From NCBI GenBank assembly GCA_905221605.1, contig CAJNDS010002149.1, positions 572,642-636,641 of the forward strand: 64,000 nt of DNA, given 5' to 3'. Source of the DNA: Symbiodinium natans. Taxonomy: Eukaryota > Sar > Dinophyceae > Suessiales > Symbiodiniaceae. The notes under the pieces were generated by a model. The model made no database searches. It saw only the letters and a program-made list of their open reading frames with translations, and had not been told where the DNA came from. The position numbers and the translations under genes were made by a program. Each line of letters begins with the position of its first letter. Within the stretch, counting starts at the first letter, position 1. This document shows, in pieces, positions 1-14,566 of the stretch.

Positions 1-3000
1 GCTCGCCTCCCGCCTCGTCAAATGCGCCCAACCACTTGGGGGAGTTGGTGCAGCACAAGCTTTGGAGCACATTATGGTTTGTGGTCCTGAAAGTGAGCCC
101 CGTGAGTCGCAGGCTCGCGCCTCCCCCGCGTCGTCAATGCGCCCACCACGTGGATTTGGTGCAGCAAGCTTTTGGAGCATTAGGGTTTGGAGGGCAGGAA
201 AGTACCCCGATGATGCGCTGAATTGCGCGCCTCCCGCGTCGTCAAATTCGCCCAACCACTTGGGGCGTCTGGAGCACTAGGGTTTGGAGGGCAGGAAAGG
301 AGCCCCGATGATGCTCATGATGCTCGCCTCCCGCCTTGTCACATGCGCCCAACCACTTGGGGGAGTTGGTGCAGCAAGCGTCTGGAGCACTAGGGTTTGG
401 AGGGCAGGAAAGGAGCCCCGATGATGCTCATGATGCCCGCCTCCCGCCTCGTCAAATGCGCCCAACCACTTGGGGGAGTTGGTGCAGCAAGCGTCTGGAG
501 CACTAGGGTTTGGAGGGCAGGAAAGGAGCCCCGATGATGCTCATGATGCTCGCCTCCCGCCTCGTCAAATGCGCCCAAACACTTGGGGGAGTTGGTGCAG
601 CAAGCGTCTGGAGCACTAGGGATTGGAGGGCAGGAAAGGAGCCCCGATGATGCTCATGATGCTCGCCTCCCGCCTCGTCAAATGCGCCCAACCACTTGGG
701 GGAGTTGGTGCAGCAAGCGTCTGGAGCACTAGGGTTTGGAGGGCAGGAAAGGAGCCCCGATGATGCTCATGATGCTTGCCTCGCGCCTCGTCAAATGCGC
801 CCAACCACTTGGGGGAGTTGGTGCAGCAAGTGTCTGGAGCACCAGGGTTTGGAGGGCAGGAAAGGAGCCCCGATGATGCTCATGATGCTCGCCTCCCGCC
901 TCGTCAAATGCGCCCAACCACTTGGGGGAGTTGGTGCAGCAAGCGTCTGGAGCACTAGGGTTTGGAGGGCAGGAAAGGAGCCCCGATGATGCTCATGATG
1001 CTCGCCTCCCGCGTCGTCAAATGCGCCCAACCACTTGGGGGAGTTGGTGCAGCAAGCGTTTGGAGCATTAGGGTTTGGAGGGCAGGAAAGGAGCCCCGAT
1101 GATGCTCATGATGCTCGCCTCCCGCGTCGTCAAATGCGCCCAACCACTTGGGGGAGTTGGTGCAGCAAGCGTTTGGAGCATTGGGGTTTGGAGGGCAGGA
1201 AAGGAGCCCCGATGATGCTCATGATGCTCGCCTCCCGCGTCGTCAAATGCGCCCAACCACTTGGGGGAGTTGGTGCAGCAAGCGTTTGGAGCATTGGGGT
1301 TTGGAGGGCAGGAAAGGAGCCCCGATGATGCTCATGATGCTCGCCTCCCGCGTCGTCAAATGCGCCCAACCACTTGGGGGAGTTGGTGCAGCAAGCGTTT
1401 GGAGCATTGGGGTTTGGAGGGCAGGAAAGGAGCCCCGATGATGCTCATGATGCTCGCCTCCCGCGTCGTCAAATGCGCCCAACCACTTGGGGGAGTTGGT
1501 GCAGCAAGCGTTTGGAGCATTGGGGTTTGGAGGGCAGGAAAGGAGCCCGATGATGCTCATGATGCTCGCCTCCCGCGTCGTCAAATGCGCCCAACCACTT
1601 GGGGGAGTTGGTGCAGCAAGCGTTTGGAGCATTGGGGTTTGGAGGGCAGGAAAGGAGCCCCGATGATGCTCATGATGCTCGCCTCCCGCGTCGTCAAATG
1701 CGCCCAACCACTTGGGGGAGTTGGTGCAGCAGCGTTTGGAGCATTGGGGTTTGGAGGGCAGGAAAGGAGCCCCGATGATGCTCATGATGCTCGCCTCCCG
1801 CGTCGTCAAATGCGCCCAACCACTTGGGGGAGTTGGTGCAGCAAGCGTTTGGAGCATTGGGGTTTGGAGGGCAGGAAAGGAGCCCCGATGATGCTCATGA
1901 TGCTCGCCTCCCGCGTCGTCAAATGCGCCCAACCACTTGGGGGAGTTGGTGCAGCAAGCGTTTGGAGCATTAGGGTTTGGAGGGCAGGAAAGGAGCCCCG
2001 ATGATGCTCATGATGCTCGCCTCCCGCGTCGTCAAATGCGCCCAACCACTTGGGGGAGTTGGTGCAGCAAGCGTTTGGAGCATTAGGGTTTGGAGGGCAG
2101 GAAAGGAGCCCCGATGATGCTCATGATGCTCGCCTCCCGCATCGTCAAATGCGCCCAACCACTTGGGGGAGTTGGTGCAGCAAGCGTTTGGAGCATTAGG
2201 GTTTGGAGGGCTGGAAAGGAGCCTCGATGATGCTCATGATGCTCGCCTCCTGCATCGTCAAATGCGCCCAACCACTTGGGGGAGTTGGTGCAGCAAGCGT
2301 TTGGAGCATTAGGGTTTGGAGGGCTGGAAAGGAGCCCCGATGATGCTCATGATGCTCGCCTCCCGCGTCGTCAAATGCGCCCAACCACTTGGGGAAGTTG
2401 GTGCACAAAGCGTTTGGTGAGGAGCATTGGGGTTTGGAGGGCAGGAAAGGAGCCCCGTGATTCTCAGATGCGCGCCTCCCGCGTCGTCAAATGCGCCCAA
2501 GCCTGGGGGGAGTTGTGCAGTCAACGTTTGGAGCATTGTGGTTTGGGGGGCAGGAAAGGAGCCCCCGATGTGCTCATGATGCTCGCCTCCTCCCTGCGTC
2601 GTCAAATGCGCCCAACCACTTGGGGGAGTTTGGTGCAAGCAAGCGTTTTTTGGAGCATTGGGGTTTGGAGGCAGGAAAGGAGCCCGATGATGCTCATGAT
2701 GCGCGCCTTCCCGCGTCGTCAAATGCGCCCAACCCTTGGGGGCGTTGGTGCAGCAAGCGTTTGTGCATTGGGGTTTTGAGGGCAGGAAAGGGCCCCGATG
2801 ATTGCCTGCTGCTAGCCCTCCCGCGTCGGTCAAATGGCCCAACCACTTGGGGGAGTTGGTGCAGGCAAGCGTTGGAGCATTGGGGTTTGGAGGGCAGGAA
2901 AGGAGCCCCGATGATGCTCATGATGCTCGCCGCCCGCCTCGTCAAATGCGCCCAACCACTTGGGGGAGTTGGTGCAGCAAGCGTCTGGAGCATCAGGGTT

Positions 3001-4164
3001 TGGAGGGCAGGAAAGGAGCCCCGATGATGCTCATGATGCTCGCCTCCCGCCTCGGCAAATGCGCCCAACCACTTGGGGGAGTTGGAGCAGCAAGCGTCTG
3101 GAGCACTAGGGTTTGGAGGGCAGGAAAGGAGCCCCGATGATGCTCATGATGCTCGCCTCCCGCCTCGTCAAATGCGCCCAACCACTTGCGGGAGCTGGTG
3201 CAGCAAGCGTCTGGAGCATTAGGGTTTGGAGGGCAGGAAAGGAGCCCCGATGATGCTCATGATGCTCGCCTCCCGCCTCGTCAAATGCGCCCAACCACTT
3301 GGGGGAGTTGGTGCAGCAAGCGTCTGGAGCATTAGGGTTTGGAGGGCAGGAAAGGAGCCCCGATGAGGCTCATGATGCTCGCCTCCCGCCTCGTCAAATG
3401 CGACCAACCACTTGGGGGAGTTGGTGCAGCAATCGTCTCGAGCATTAGGGTTTGGAGTGCAGGAAAGGAGCCCCGATGATGCTCATGATGCTCGCCTCCG
3501 CCTCGTCAAATGCGCCCAACCACTTGGGGGAGTTGGTGCAGCAAGCGTCTGGAGCACTAGGGTTTGGAGTGCAGGAAAGGAGCCCCGATGATGCTCATGA
3601 TGCTCGCCTCCCGCCTCGTCAAATGCGCCCAACCGCTTGGGGGAGTTGGTGCAGCAAGCGTCTGGAGCATTGGGGTTTGGAGGGCAGGAAAGGAGCCCCG
3701 ATGATGCTCATGATGCTCGCCTCCACCTCGTCAAATGCGCCCAACCCTTTGGGGATGCTTCCCGCGTCGTCAAATGCGCCCAACCACTTGGGGGAGTTGG
3801 TGCAGCAAGCGTTGGAGCATTGGGGTTTGGAGGGCAGGAAAGGAGCCCCGATGATGCTCATGATGCTCGCCTCCCGCGTCGTCAAATGCGCCCAACCACT
3901 TGGGGGAGTTGGTGCAGCAAGCGTTTGGAGCATTGGGGTTTGGAGGGCAGGAAAGGAGCCCCGATGATGCTCATGATGCTCGCCTCCCGCGTCGTCAAAT
4001 GCGCCCAACCACTTGGGGGAGTTGGTGCAGCAAGCGTTTGGAGCATTGGGGTTTGGAGGGCAGGAAAGGAGCCCCGATGATGCTCATGATGCTCGCCTCC
4101 CGCGTCGTCAAATGCGCCCAACCACTTGGGGGAGTTGGTGCAGCAAGCGTTTGGAGCATTGGGG
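1..4164. repeat. 113-bp tandem satellite, about 36-37 copies
   Basis: A head-to-tail repeat fills the left edge and continues beyond it. Homologous points recur every 113 bp (for example 277, 390, 503, 616, 729). The unit contains GATGATGCTCATGATGCTCG and AACCACTTGGGGGAGTTGG. Two haplotypes exist: type A has CGCCTCGTC with GCGTCTGGAGCAC, and type B has CGCGTCGTC with GCGTTTGGAGCATT. They occur in blocks: A at about 277-960, B at about 1010-2900, A at about 2930-3730, B at about 3760-4164. Copies at 2400-2900 are degraded by indels. Since 113 is not a multiple of 3, the long frames here rotate between copies and are not genes. The array ends sharply at 4164. Confidence 0.97.
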
Positions 4165-6462
4165 CTTGTTCGCCCACTTTGCCAAGGCCTGGGATGAGTA
4201 CGCTTCCGAACTCTGTGCCATGCCGGAGACCCCAGCAACCAGGATTTAGGGTTTCGGGCCGGTTTGGCATGGGTGCTGTTCTCAGTCAGGGTCCCTTTTT
4301 GGGGGTGTCTTTCTTATAAGTGGGCCCAACTGTCCCATCATGAAAGGTACAGGCCAGATCATCCCAACCTCACACCCTAAATCCCTAAGAACCCTAAGCC
4401 CGATAGCCCTGAAAACCTAAGAAGCACGAACCTTGAGAGGCACCGGCCTTGGTGGAATGCCGCTCAGGACGAGGTGGGTCTGGTTTTCGACTTCCACGGC
4501 AGAGCCTGACTTGCGCACCACCCCCCCCCCCCCCCAATAATAAGACAAACCGAGTGGGTCTAGCAAAGAACCTGCGTTCCCACGACAAGTTTGTTTGCTT
4601 TCAGATCCGTTGCGGTGAGCAGAAGGTCTTCATCGGATTCGTCTGTTGTATGATGAATGTAAAAGTACATACAAACACATATGCGCACATATGTGTATGA
4701 ATATATATATATATGGTCACAAACTATATTAGTCGGGGCTAGTGTCTATTTTGTGATTTGAGCTAGTTGTGCTCGTTGAATAACTGTGATAATCGGGCTA
4801 GTTCTGTTTATCAAGTCTATTTGGTTATTCTCACTGAATACAAAAGCATACAAAAGCAACGACAATCGCATCTCCGCCTCGAGCACCGGGTTGTCCCAAT
4901 GACTGTCCGTCATTCTGATTCAATATTCCCTGGCCATGTTGAACAGAGAAAACTTTATTTAACGAAAACTGTAGCTGACCTCCAATTATGTCAATAAAAC
5001 AAGATAGGTTATCTGCATCTACAACTTGTGGTTGGGGGGTCAACATAGTCAGGAAGTGTGTAGCCTTTATAAGTGTTGTTCATGCAATGAAGCGGCATAC
5101 GTCTTGGGTTAAAAGGCAGAGCCATTTGTTCTATGATTTTGCAAGGCATATAACCAGCCCCCTAATGACAAAACAGCCTACCTAGCCCCAGTTTGTCATC
5201 ATCAGGTTGGGTTAAAACTTGATGAGCCTTTGATGTTTCATGAGTTTAAACCCTGTATTCGAGATGCGTATTCAGAATTTGTGAAAGCCTCGTCTCACTT
5301 AAATAAGGTTTACACAGGCTTCACGGCTTCATGGCCAGAACTTGTAGAAAATCCTTTTGGTTACATACAAGGTTATCCCGCCGATGAGTTTTTAGTGCCA
5401 ATCATAATTCAAATCAATTCATGATTCAATGGCCTTTAAACGCGCCATCGGGGTAAAGCGGGAGCTCAGCCTCAATCTCTCTTAATGTCACGCGAAAAAA
5501 GTGATACTTCCTACTCCTCTTAAATACTGAATGCCTTGCTCAATGATAGCGAAAGGAGGCTAAATTTGTGTAAAAGCGAACCCGTCTTTTCGGCTTGAGA
5601 CAGCGGCTAGACTTTTCCACTAGGGCAACTATCTGCTCAGGGGAGAATCTCAGAACTCGTGTTGCTTTTGCATTTTCATGGGTTCCCCTCGGGTCTTGGT
5701 GTTCTTGATGTTGGCTAAAAATTTTCGAGGGAAAGCCACCCGAAACCAGAAGAAGCAACACCACAAATTCGAGGAATAAACCAAGAAACGGGTTCTCAGA
5801 TTCTCCCTGGAGGTTTTTTGTTTTTTGAATCCTTGTTTTTGGTTTTGGGTCTGCTGGCAAATCCGGGTGTTTGGGTTTTCCTCTAGTTGGTTTTGGTATT
5901 TCTTGGTCTTGTTCTGACAGAAAATGCCAGACACCTTGAAGAAAACAAAAAGGCAAAAACAACAAAAGCACACAAAAACAAGAAGCCAGTCCTGAAATTC
6001 TCCCTTTGGTTTGGGGGCTGCTGACCGGGAATCGGCAGCCCCGCAGGGATCATCGGTTTAGGGTTTTTTGAGAATCGCGTCTCAATCGCCATTTGCCGTG
6101 GTTTCGAGGGCAGTGTCTGTAGCTGGGGGGTGGGGGGGGGAGGGGAGGAGGGGGGAGAGTGACCATATATATGTATATACACATACACACGTACGTATAG
6201 ACATACATATAGACAGACATATATACATATGTTTGTTTACGCAGTACAAAATACCGACCCTGAAGACCCCAATCTCGAAGTAGGTGGACCACGAGCTGCG
6301 AGAGTCCGCCCTGCTCACTGCCAGTGCCCTCAGCACTGCCCAGCATTGCCCATGATAATGGGTTTAGAGCTTGGGGTTGAAGTCTCTGGGGACTATTGGA
6401 CAAGTTCAAGGAACCGAAAGGAACCCAAAGGAGCCTAACCAGGAAGGCCTTAAAGACCTATC
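4165..6462. other. unassigned spacer with low-complexity tracts
   Basis: No gene is supported with confidence. The stretch holds degenerate CCCTAA motifs at 4370-4400, a poly-C run near 4520-4536, a short TA repeat near 4700, and an AT-richer segment at about 4740-5530 whose composition differs from its surroundings. A T-rich segment with reduced G/C order spans 5800-5990. A G-rich tract at 6122-6160 is followed by a TATA/CATA microsatellite at 6160-6235. Confidence 0.6.
5230..5424 (+). CDS. anonymous open frame in AT-richer island
   Basis: A 64-codon open frame with balanced, non-repetitive composition, ending ...VPIIIQINS before a TGA. It lies in a 0.8-kb island (about 4740-5530) that is AT-richer than the flanking DNA and has no TTTAGGG motifs, so it may have been inserted from elsewhere, such as an organellar or element fragment. 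I see no conserved domain, no convincing acceptor and no neighbouring exon on this strand. It could equally be chance. A protein database search would settle it. Confidence 0.2.
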   Translation: MMFHEFKPCIRDAYSEFVKASSHLNKVYTGFTASWPELVENPFGYIQGYPADEFLVPIIIQINS

Positions 6463-7435
6463 GTGGTGATCCTCTGGGTTTCGAACTCCCCCAAGGTCGA
6501 CAGCTGCATCGCTGCCACGCGGAAAGCGCTGGCCTTCCGCGTCGTCAGCGGTGCCTCCCACGCGAAACAAAAGGGGCGTTCAGGGGAGTTTTGGAGGCTT
6601 CAGGTCTACACACCTTCAGCATGGCCCCCTTTTGTCTGGGAACCACAACCAGCAGGAGTGTACAGGTCCCGCAATAGGGTTGGGAGGTGACCTGGGCACC
6701 GACCAGCCTGCGCTGGCTCTTCCCGGCGAGGGCGATGAGGAGAAGATGCAGGCAGGAGCTGAGATGAACTCTTGACATCCACATCCCTCAGACATGACAA
6801 GACATCTTCGATCAAGTAAAGTTATGATCTGCTTTTGCAGTGTGAATATTCTACTATATCATAGAACTTGTGAGATCTCTTATGTTAGAATATATTACAG
6901 ATCATTGCGTTATGTGAGCAAAAATTGTGTGTCATATCGTATCATGTCATATGATCGCATCGCATCGCATCGTTTACCCCATCCGGATCAAAGCCAGTTG
7001 GAATCTGCTGAGGTGGGCGACCCGGGCTCACCGCGGCCAGGGGAGGTGGGGGGGGGGCCCGTGCGGAGGTTTCATTGTATCTTCTCGAGAACCCATGAGG
7101 TCGGGGTTCAAGAAAAATGGGGGCTTCGGGTTTGGGGCTAGGCTTCAGGGTTTAGTGAATTTAGTATTGTCAAAGTTTTCCTTGTAAGCTTGGACCACTG
7201 AGCCATGGACTATGACCCATCTGAAGCCCCAAGCATTTCTGAAGCTGAGCCTCGGCGGCCCTGTGCAGCTCTCCACAGCAACAAGTACAGAAGTACAGAA
7301 GTACAGAAGTACAGAAGCAAGGCCGCGGCAGACCTGCACTCGCTGCCCGCGCTCGCCGTGGTGGCGAATGGTTCAGGGCTTGGCGAAGCATGGTCGCCGT
7401 TTGGGGGTTTTGGGTGCCAAAGGAATGAACCGTGA
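6463..7435 (+). CDS. candidate upstream exons of the FHA gene
   Basis: Three plus-strand stretches read like coding sequence. The first is about 6463-6690, containing LAFRVVSGASHAKQKG and WRLQVYTPSAWPPFVWEPQP. The second is about 6688-6774, acidic, ending GEGDEEKMQAGAEMNS. The third is about 6975-7041, PDQSQLESAEVGDPG, followed by a possible GT donor. A fourth at 7205-7435 starts MDYDPSEAPSISEAEP. They share strand and position with the FHA exons just downstream, so they may be its N-terminal exons. The splice sites are not fixed and there is no domain match. The composition (A, E, S, P) resembles interdomain linker. Confidence 0.3.
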
Positions 7436-7490
7436 TTTGTGAAACACCCGTTTCCAGGTTCTGATGTATTGAAGCGTCGGATCACTGCAG

Positions 7491-9347
<1,857 letters not shown>

Positions 9348-11847
9348 GGGCAACCCTAAACCCTACACCCCGAAAGACAAGAACAAAAGCACGCTTTGAA
9401 CTTTGGGGAGTGGGGGGGGAAGGGGGTGTGCCGGTTTTGAGAGAGAGAGAGAGATTAAAAAAAATATATGTATATGTATATGTATGCAAATGGCCATAGA
9501 TACAGATATACACATACATAGAAATAGATATAGATAAAGATATGGCTTGACAACTTTGGAGGACCGAAGAAGGTCAGATCAGAAGCTGGAGACCATGAAG
9601 CCCTAAACCCCAAACCCTAAACTCCTTAAACGCCCGAAGGAAGACCTGAAACACCCTACAGTAAAGGCGTTTTTGAATCGCCCAGGAGGTTGCCGCTGCC
9701 AGAAAAGCCACCGGCACTACCGCTTGCATTCCCTGCGGCTGATGACCAGCCGGGCCAGGGACTTGGAAGATGATTTCGTTTCGGGGGGGGGGGGGGGGGT
9801 GAGGATCCTGGAGTTTTGGGTGTGCAATTGGGGGGGGTAGTTTTTGGTGTATAGGGTGCAATATAGGGTTTAGGGTTCAGGGCAGACGTCATAATTAACA
9901 TAAACAGATACTTTCACGAACATGCTGCTTTATGTGTGTATGCACGCGTGGACTTACACGAAGCTGCGCTCGCAGTTGCTCACAGCCGTGCAGACATGTA
10001 TGCCAGTAAGTGTGACAAGGTTCCTGGACAGCTTGGTACCCACTGGCACTATCTGCGCACTGTTGGGCACGAAATGAGAGTTTTGATGTACACTGGGACA
10101 GCAGAGTCGAGTCCGACGGACCAGCTGCTTCATGTCTTCAATTCCGGTTCTTCGCAAGACCCCTATATGCATCATTTCCTTCGAACATCCCGTACAGGTA
10201 ACTGCTGCGGGAGCCATCCTTCCGTTTTCGGACCGATAATTGCTTCGCCGCAGGCATCTTGTCGCGGGACTCTGCGCAGAACTCTCTGGGGGATTGCGGG
10301 ACCTTTGCGAGATTTTTTTGGGCGGGTCACTCCTGGGAACGCATGATGGGCAGGGGCACGACGCGGAGCGCCATATCACGACTTCCATAGGGGTGCAGCA
10401 AAGGGCCACTGAGACTTGCGACTTGATCTAGTTGAGTTGTTGTCGACACGTCTCTCAAGTTCTTCTTCCGTGTGCGATTCTGTTGCTTTGTTGAGGCCTG
10501 CAGGATGAGCCTTTCCAGGCAGGGCGCATGCTCCACTGCCATCCGGCACCAATGCTTCGTCGGAACAAGAGCGTTGCGTTGTGAACGTTGTGTGCTATTC
10601 TGGCTCTGCCTCATGTTGTGCCATTTTCTGGGAAGCTGCCTCGGAGGCTGACCCCAACCTTTCCAGAGATTCCTGAGGAGCTTGGATCTTCGCAAGCTGG
10701 CACCGGTCAACACTTGCATTTTGTCCATCACGAGTTTTGTAGCTCTCCTAGAGAAGCCGCCTTGCACCTGCGCGTCAGGAGCCAGCGTCACCAAGGTCCG
10801 ACACCTGCTCCATGAAGAAGGTGCCATAGCACTCTGTACTTTCGCATGAATCATGGCGGGTCCTGAGCAGACAGAGCGGAATTGATCATCCTCAGTTGCC
10901 TCTCAGTGTTTCCAGCACTGTTCCTGCCTCTTTGCACCAACTCGGGGAGCCCATGCAGGACGACAGCGCTGCGTGCCCAGGCGGATCTTGCACGGCCCTA
11001 AATGGCCCTAAGCCGGTATGCTGGCTCTTGGACTCTTGGCCCTTGTGCTTTTGCCAGGCCTTAAGGCCTTAAGGCCTTAAGGCACGGCATTGCACAGCGC
11101 TGCCAGGTGTTTCTCGGCCGGTGGAGCTGAGAAGGACCCGGAACAGCGGCCGCCAAACTCACAAAGACATGGTGAGGGGGTGCTGTTGTGGTGACCTGAG
11201 TTGAACAGCCTGAAGGTGCCACGAATCCGATGCAAACTTTGAATTAGGCCCCAACCCTCGAGCTGCTTTCTCCAGGTTTGTCCTTTCCCCTTGCTCTTCG
11301 GGGAACTCATAGGGTCTGCGAAGGACATCGGTGGCAGAAGGCACCGAGGATGGTGCCCCCGCATTGCCAGGTCCATTTCAGGGATTCATTTTGCTTGTGG
11401 ATGGTTCGGTTCTTTACCAAGGTAACTGCTTAGAAAGATCCGTACTCTGTTCTGCGTCAAGATTGTGTGAAAAGCTTGTGCCACGGCGGCGCTCTCGGGG
11501 CAGCAGGAAGGAAGTCGAGCCAGTGTACCCACAGGCTTCTGCCGTCTAAGCAAAATGCCACACCACACCCTAAACCCTCTCGGATGGGTTACCTCCCCTG
11601 ATCATCCCTACCCCGCACAGCTGCGTCAACGTTATGATGATATCTGGTGACAGGAGCTCGCTCAACCGGTCTAGCCTCCCTTTCCAAGACCCTTTCTGAC
11701 TTTTTGCGAGAAGCAGCCCTTCATTTGCGCGCTTCCCTCATAAAAGCGGCCAAGCCCACAAGCCCTAAACACGAAGCCCTTGTCACAACATGATATCGGG
11801 ACTGCCTAGATTTAGGGTTTTGTTTTGTGGCTCACTGAGGTACTGAG
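9348..11847. other. intronic or intergenic spacer
   Basis: Mostly non-coding in appearance. It contains CCCTAAACCC clusters at 9270-9300, 9350-9370 and 9600-9630, a TATA/TGTA microsatellite at 9460-9545, a G18 run at 9784 and a palindromic CCTTAAGG triplet at 11060-11085. Open but unrecognised stretches occur on the minus strand at 10327-10854 and on the plus strand at 11331-11549. Neither has splice support, and they may be parts of the FHA gene or chance. Confidence 0.5.
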
Positions 11848-11915
11848 GACGGATCCTCGGATGAGGAGCTTGCAGAAGGAAGGCTCGAGGCCAGCAGAGC
11901 GAAAACTGCGGGGGA
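11848..11915 (+). CDS. acidic linker exon, probable part of the FHA gene
   Basis: After a TACTGAG|GAC acceptor the plus strand reads DGSSDEELAEGRLEASRAKT, an acidic and alanine-rich segment typical of a disordered linker, before running into a (GGGGAAA)n tract at 11912-11945. The other frames are not coding-like. It lies between the two FHA modules on the same strand, consistent with an interdomain exon. The donor is not resolved and there is no domain match. Confidence 0.4.
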
Positions 11916-13120
11916 AAGGGGGGAAAGGGGGGAAAGGGGGGTGGAGTAATTAAGTGTTTGGAGTTTAGGGATTGGGGTGCCTTTTGCCTCAGCTGCTAAT
12001 CCTGCAACGCGCCTGAACCCTACAGCCCAAACATGCCCAAACCCTACAACACCGGAATTTAGCTCTCTGAACCCTGAACCATCAAATCCTGAGCCCTCAA
12101 GTCTCGAAGTTTATTCTAAGACAACCAAAGTCTAAGCCCCAAAGCCCCAGGCCTCCCAAACCCCAAACCCCTGACACACCATTAACCCCAAACCGCCCAG
12201 AGCGAGCTCATGCTGACGCTCAGCTCCCGGAAACCTCGGGGGCTCGGGAGCCAAGAAGTGAGATCCCGCACACGTTAAGGGCGTACAGGTTTTGTAGGGG
12301 CGCCTATGGGGGTTTAGAGGCTTTAGGGGCTGAGGGTAGTTCTGGGTTTACGGGTGTTTAGGCATACGGCCCTGTGGACTGTTCGAAAATTCCGTGGAGA
12401 CTTTGACGGTGAAGGCGCCTGGCGTCAGCAAAGCAGGGCGGGGGTTTGGGGGTATATAGGGGTTTCATAAGTTGATGTTCTCGATTTTGGGGAAATGCCG
12501 TTAATTGTATGGATTGGGGTTGTTCAGGATTTTGGGTTGCCATGGGGGAGGGGGCCGTCGGGGAATGGGGATACGTGCAGGGTTACTAGCAGTCCCGTGC
12601 CGGCCCTGTGTCACTCTGAGTCCTCGAGGGAGAAAAGGTGGGCTTTCGTTGCCTTCCAGAGGAATACAGTCAGATCAGAAAGGCTCCGTTGATCTTCGTT
12701 TCTGTCCTCACTTCCCCTCAAAGGTCGTCAAGCAGATCCCAGCTTCAAGTTGTGAGTTTGGTTCTTGGGGCACTGCCGCGCCATTCGGAGGCATCATGCG
12801 CATGGATAAGGGTCCATGTCCGGCTGGCTTTTTCTTGTAGGGCCCGAAGTGGCAAACCCTGAAATAGGCTTCCGCGAGCTGTGTTCAGAAGCTCAGGTGG
12901 CTGTCCACGGCGGCGCGCCACAGCCAGGAGGCGGCATGCCGGCCTCAGGAGGCACGGTGAACTCTCCACGATGCGGGTTTTGTTTAAAGCTGCAAGCCCT
13001 GTTATGATCTGCTTCGTAGAAGAGGCCCCTTTGCCGGAAGGCCTTGTGGTGGACGACGAACCATTGCATGCCCGATCCTGCTTCATGTTACCCGCCTGAA
13101 CGGGGTTCTTTGTAGTGAAG

Positions 13121-13213
13121 GAGTGTGGAAATGACTATTCTTGCGACACGTGTATGGTAGCTCGTTTTAAGTTCCTTGACGAGAAGAAAGTGGAGGCCTC
13201 CGCGGCGCAAGAG
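13121..13213 (+). CDS. cysteine-containing exon between the FHA modules
   Basis: A 31-codon exon bounded by GTGAAG|GAG and GAG|GTTGGG, phase 0 at both ends. It reads ECGNDYSCDTCMVARFKF, then a charged helix-like segment ending ASAAQE. C-x5-C-x2-C spacing could contribute to a zinc site, and a possible partner exon at about 13015-13075 (LPEGLVVDDEPLHAR) supplies a histidine. Both lie upstream of FHA module 2 on the same strand. I do not recognise the fold. In-frame stops between the two segments mean they are separated by a short intron or are unrelated. Confidence 0.5.
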
Positions 13214-13710
13214 GTTGGGATTCGGCAGCGCTGGGACTCACACAGGCAGGGAAATTGAAAGCCTGTCGCCTGGAGCTATCATCTGCTGTCATCCAGGGAG
13301 CTGTCACGCCATGGCCACTAGCTCGGCAGGCCCGGCACGTGTGTGCCCATTGCGCCCTTGGAGCTGGACTTCATCTCAGGCAGACGCGGGGGAGGATGTT
13401 TATACAGACATATATATATATACACACACACACTGGTTCAAAACACAAGGGCGTGTCATCAAAGCTCAGTTTGACTCTGGCTCTGCGGATTCGGGGCATT
13501 CAATGTCCAGGTCCCCGGATGGGTGAGAAGATCGTGCTTTGCGAACGCGCCGGGGGCCCAGGGATGCAGAACCTGGGCCTGAAAGCCCACGAAGTGAACT
13601 CTCAGACGCATCAGAAACCATCAGGTCTGTAGGTAGGGTTTACGGTTTATGCGCGAATCTCTGCATTCCCATTCGTCCTTTAGGCTCGCAAGTTTGGAGA
13701 GTCCCTTCAG

Positions 13711-14566
13711 GTCTGTACGCTTGGCCGGGGCGAAGGCAATACGATCCAGGCCCGAGGGGGGGGTCGAGGAGACAGGGAGGAGGTTTGGGGGAATGCTTGC
13801 TGTCTTCGTTTCGGGGTTAAGAGTATGGCGTCGCGGAGTCAATTCTGCAATTGCGCATGCCCGTTGCGGAAGCCTTGAAAGCGCGAGCACGGCTGCAACC
13901 TTCGAAGTCCCGAGGGTTCCTTATCAGGTCACAGACTCGCAGCTGACCTCCGTGTCGCGTGTGCACTGCATCTTTGAGCGCCGTGGATGCGGTTGGGAGC
14001 GGCCTGTTCTGTCGTCACTTCATCTCCTCTAAGTTCAAAGTGCCGCATCTCAGGTTCTCCGGCAACCGGTGGCGGATGCGCGACAACAGCTCGACCAATG
14101 GCAGCTCGGCTCTTTCCAAAGTGCTCATGGGGGCAGTTGATGGCATGTTTGCAGAATCCTGGAAGATGTCTTCCAACTTACACACTATGTGTGATAAGCA
14201 CGTCGTACGATACTACAAAAAAATATCTATGCTTTCTTGTGCTATGCTAGATCATACATGTCGTTTCTATTCAGAAATGTAGTTGTGCAACATGGAGGCA
14301 CGTGGAGGCGCCTCAGCTGCGTCTTGGAACCTTCGGAGGCTGTGCCGGTGCACGGTCCGATGTCCATCCAGGCGCGCAACTGGGGGGGGGGGGGGGATTG
14401 GGCTTTCGGCTGTGCCTTGCTGCAACTTAGGCAGCCTCTAAAGAGCGTTTGCCATAGCGATCATACTGTACAGCAGGGGGTAGGGAAACTTAGAACAGTT
14501 TTTGGTCCAAGAGCGTTCTGCAAAGGCTGGCACGCATGAGTTCTTCGTGAAGCCCACCGAGATGAG
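13711..14566 (+). CDS. FHA domain 2, complete across five exons with GC donors
   Basis: Five plus-strand exons rebuild a canonical FHA fold, a phosphothreonine-binding module. 13711-13749 gives TLGRGEGNTIQ and has a GC donor. 13928-13990 gives DSQLTSVSRVHCIFERRG with the S-R-x-H signature. 14054-14100 gives GNRWRMRDNSSTNG, the D-x-S-S-T-N-G ligand loop, with a GC donor. 14298-14371 gives TWRRLSCVLEPSEAVPV to PMSIQ, with a GC donor. 14526-14566 gives AGTHEFFVKPTEM. Junctions 1/2, 3/4 and 4/5 join in frame; the 2/3 junction is less certain. Every acceptor is AG|G. All signature residues (GR, SRxH, NG) are present, so binding is likely retained. Whether module 1 belongs to the same polypeptide is inferred from strand and proximity. 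Introns contain poly-G and CTTAGG motifs. Confidence 0.87.

Noticed and set aside
277-4319. Many 60-250 codon frames with repeated peptides
   Set aside because: They are translations of the 113-bp satellite. The period is not a multiple of three, and both strands are equally open.
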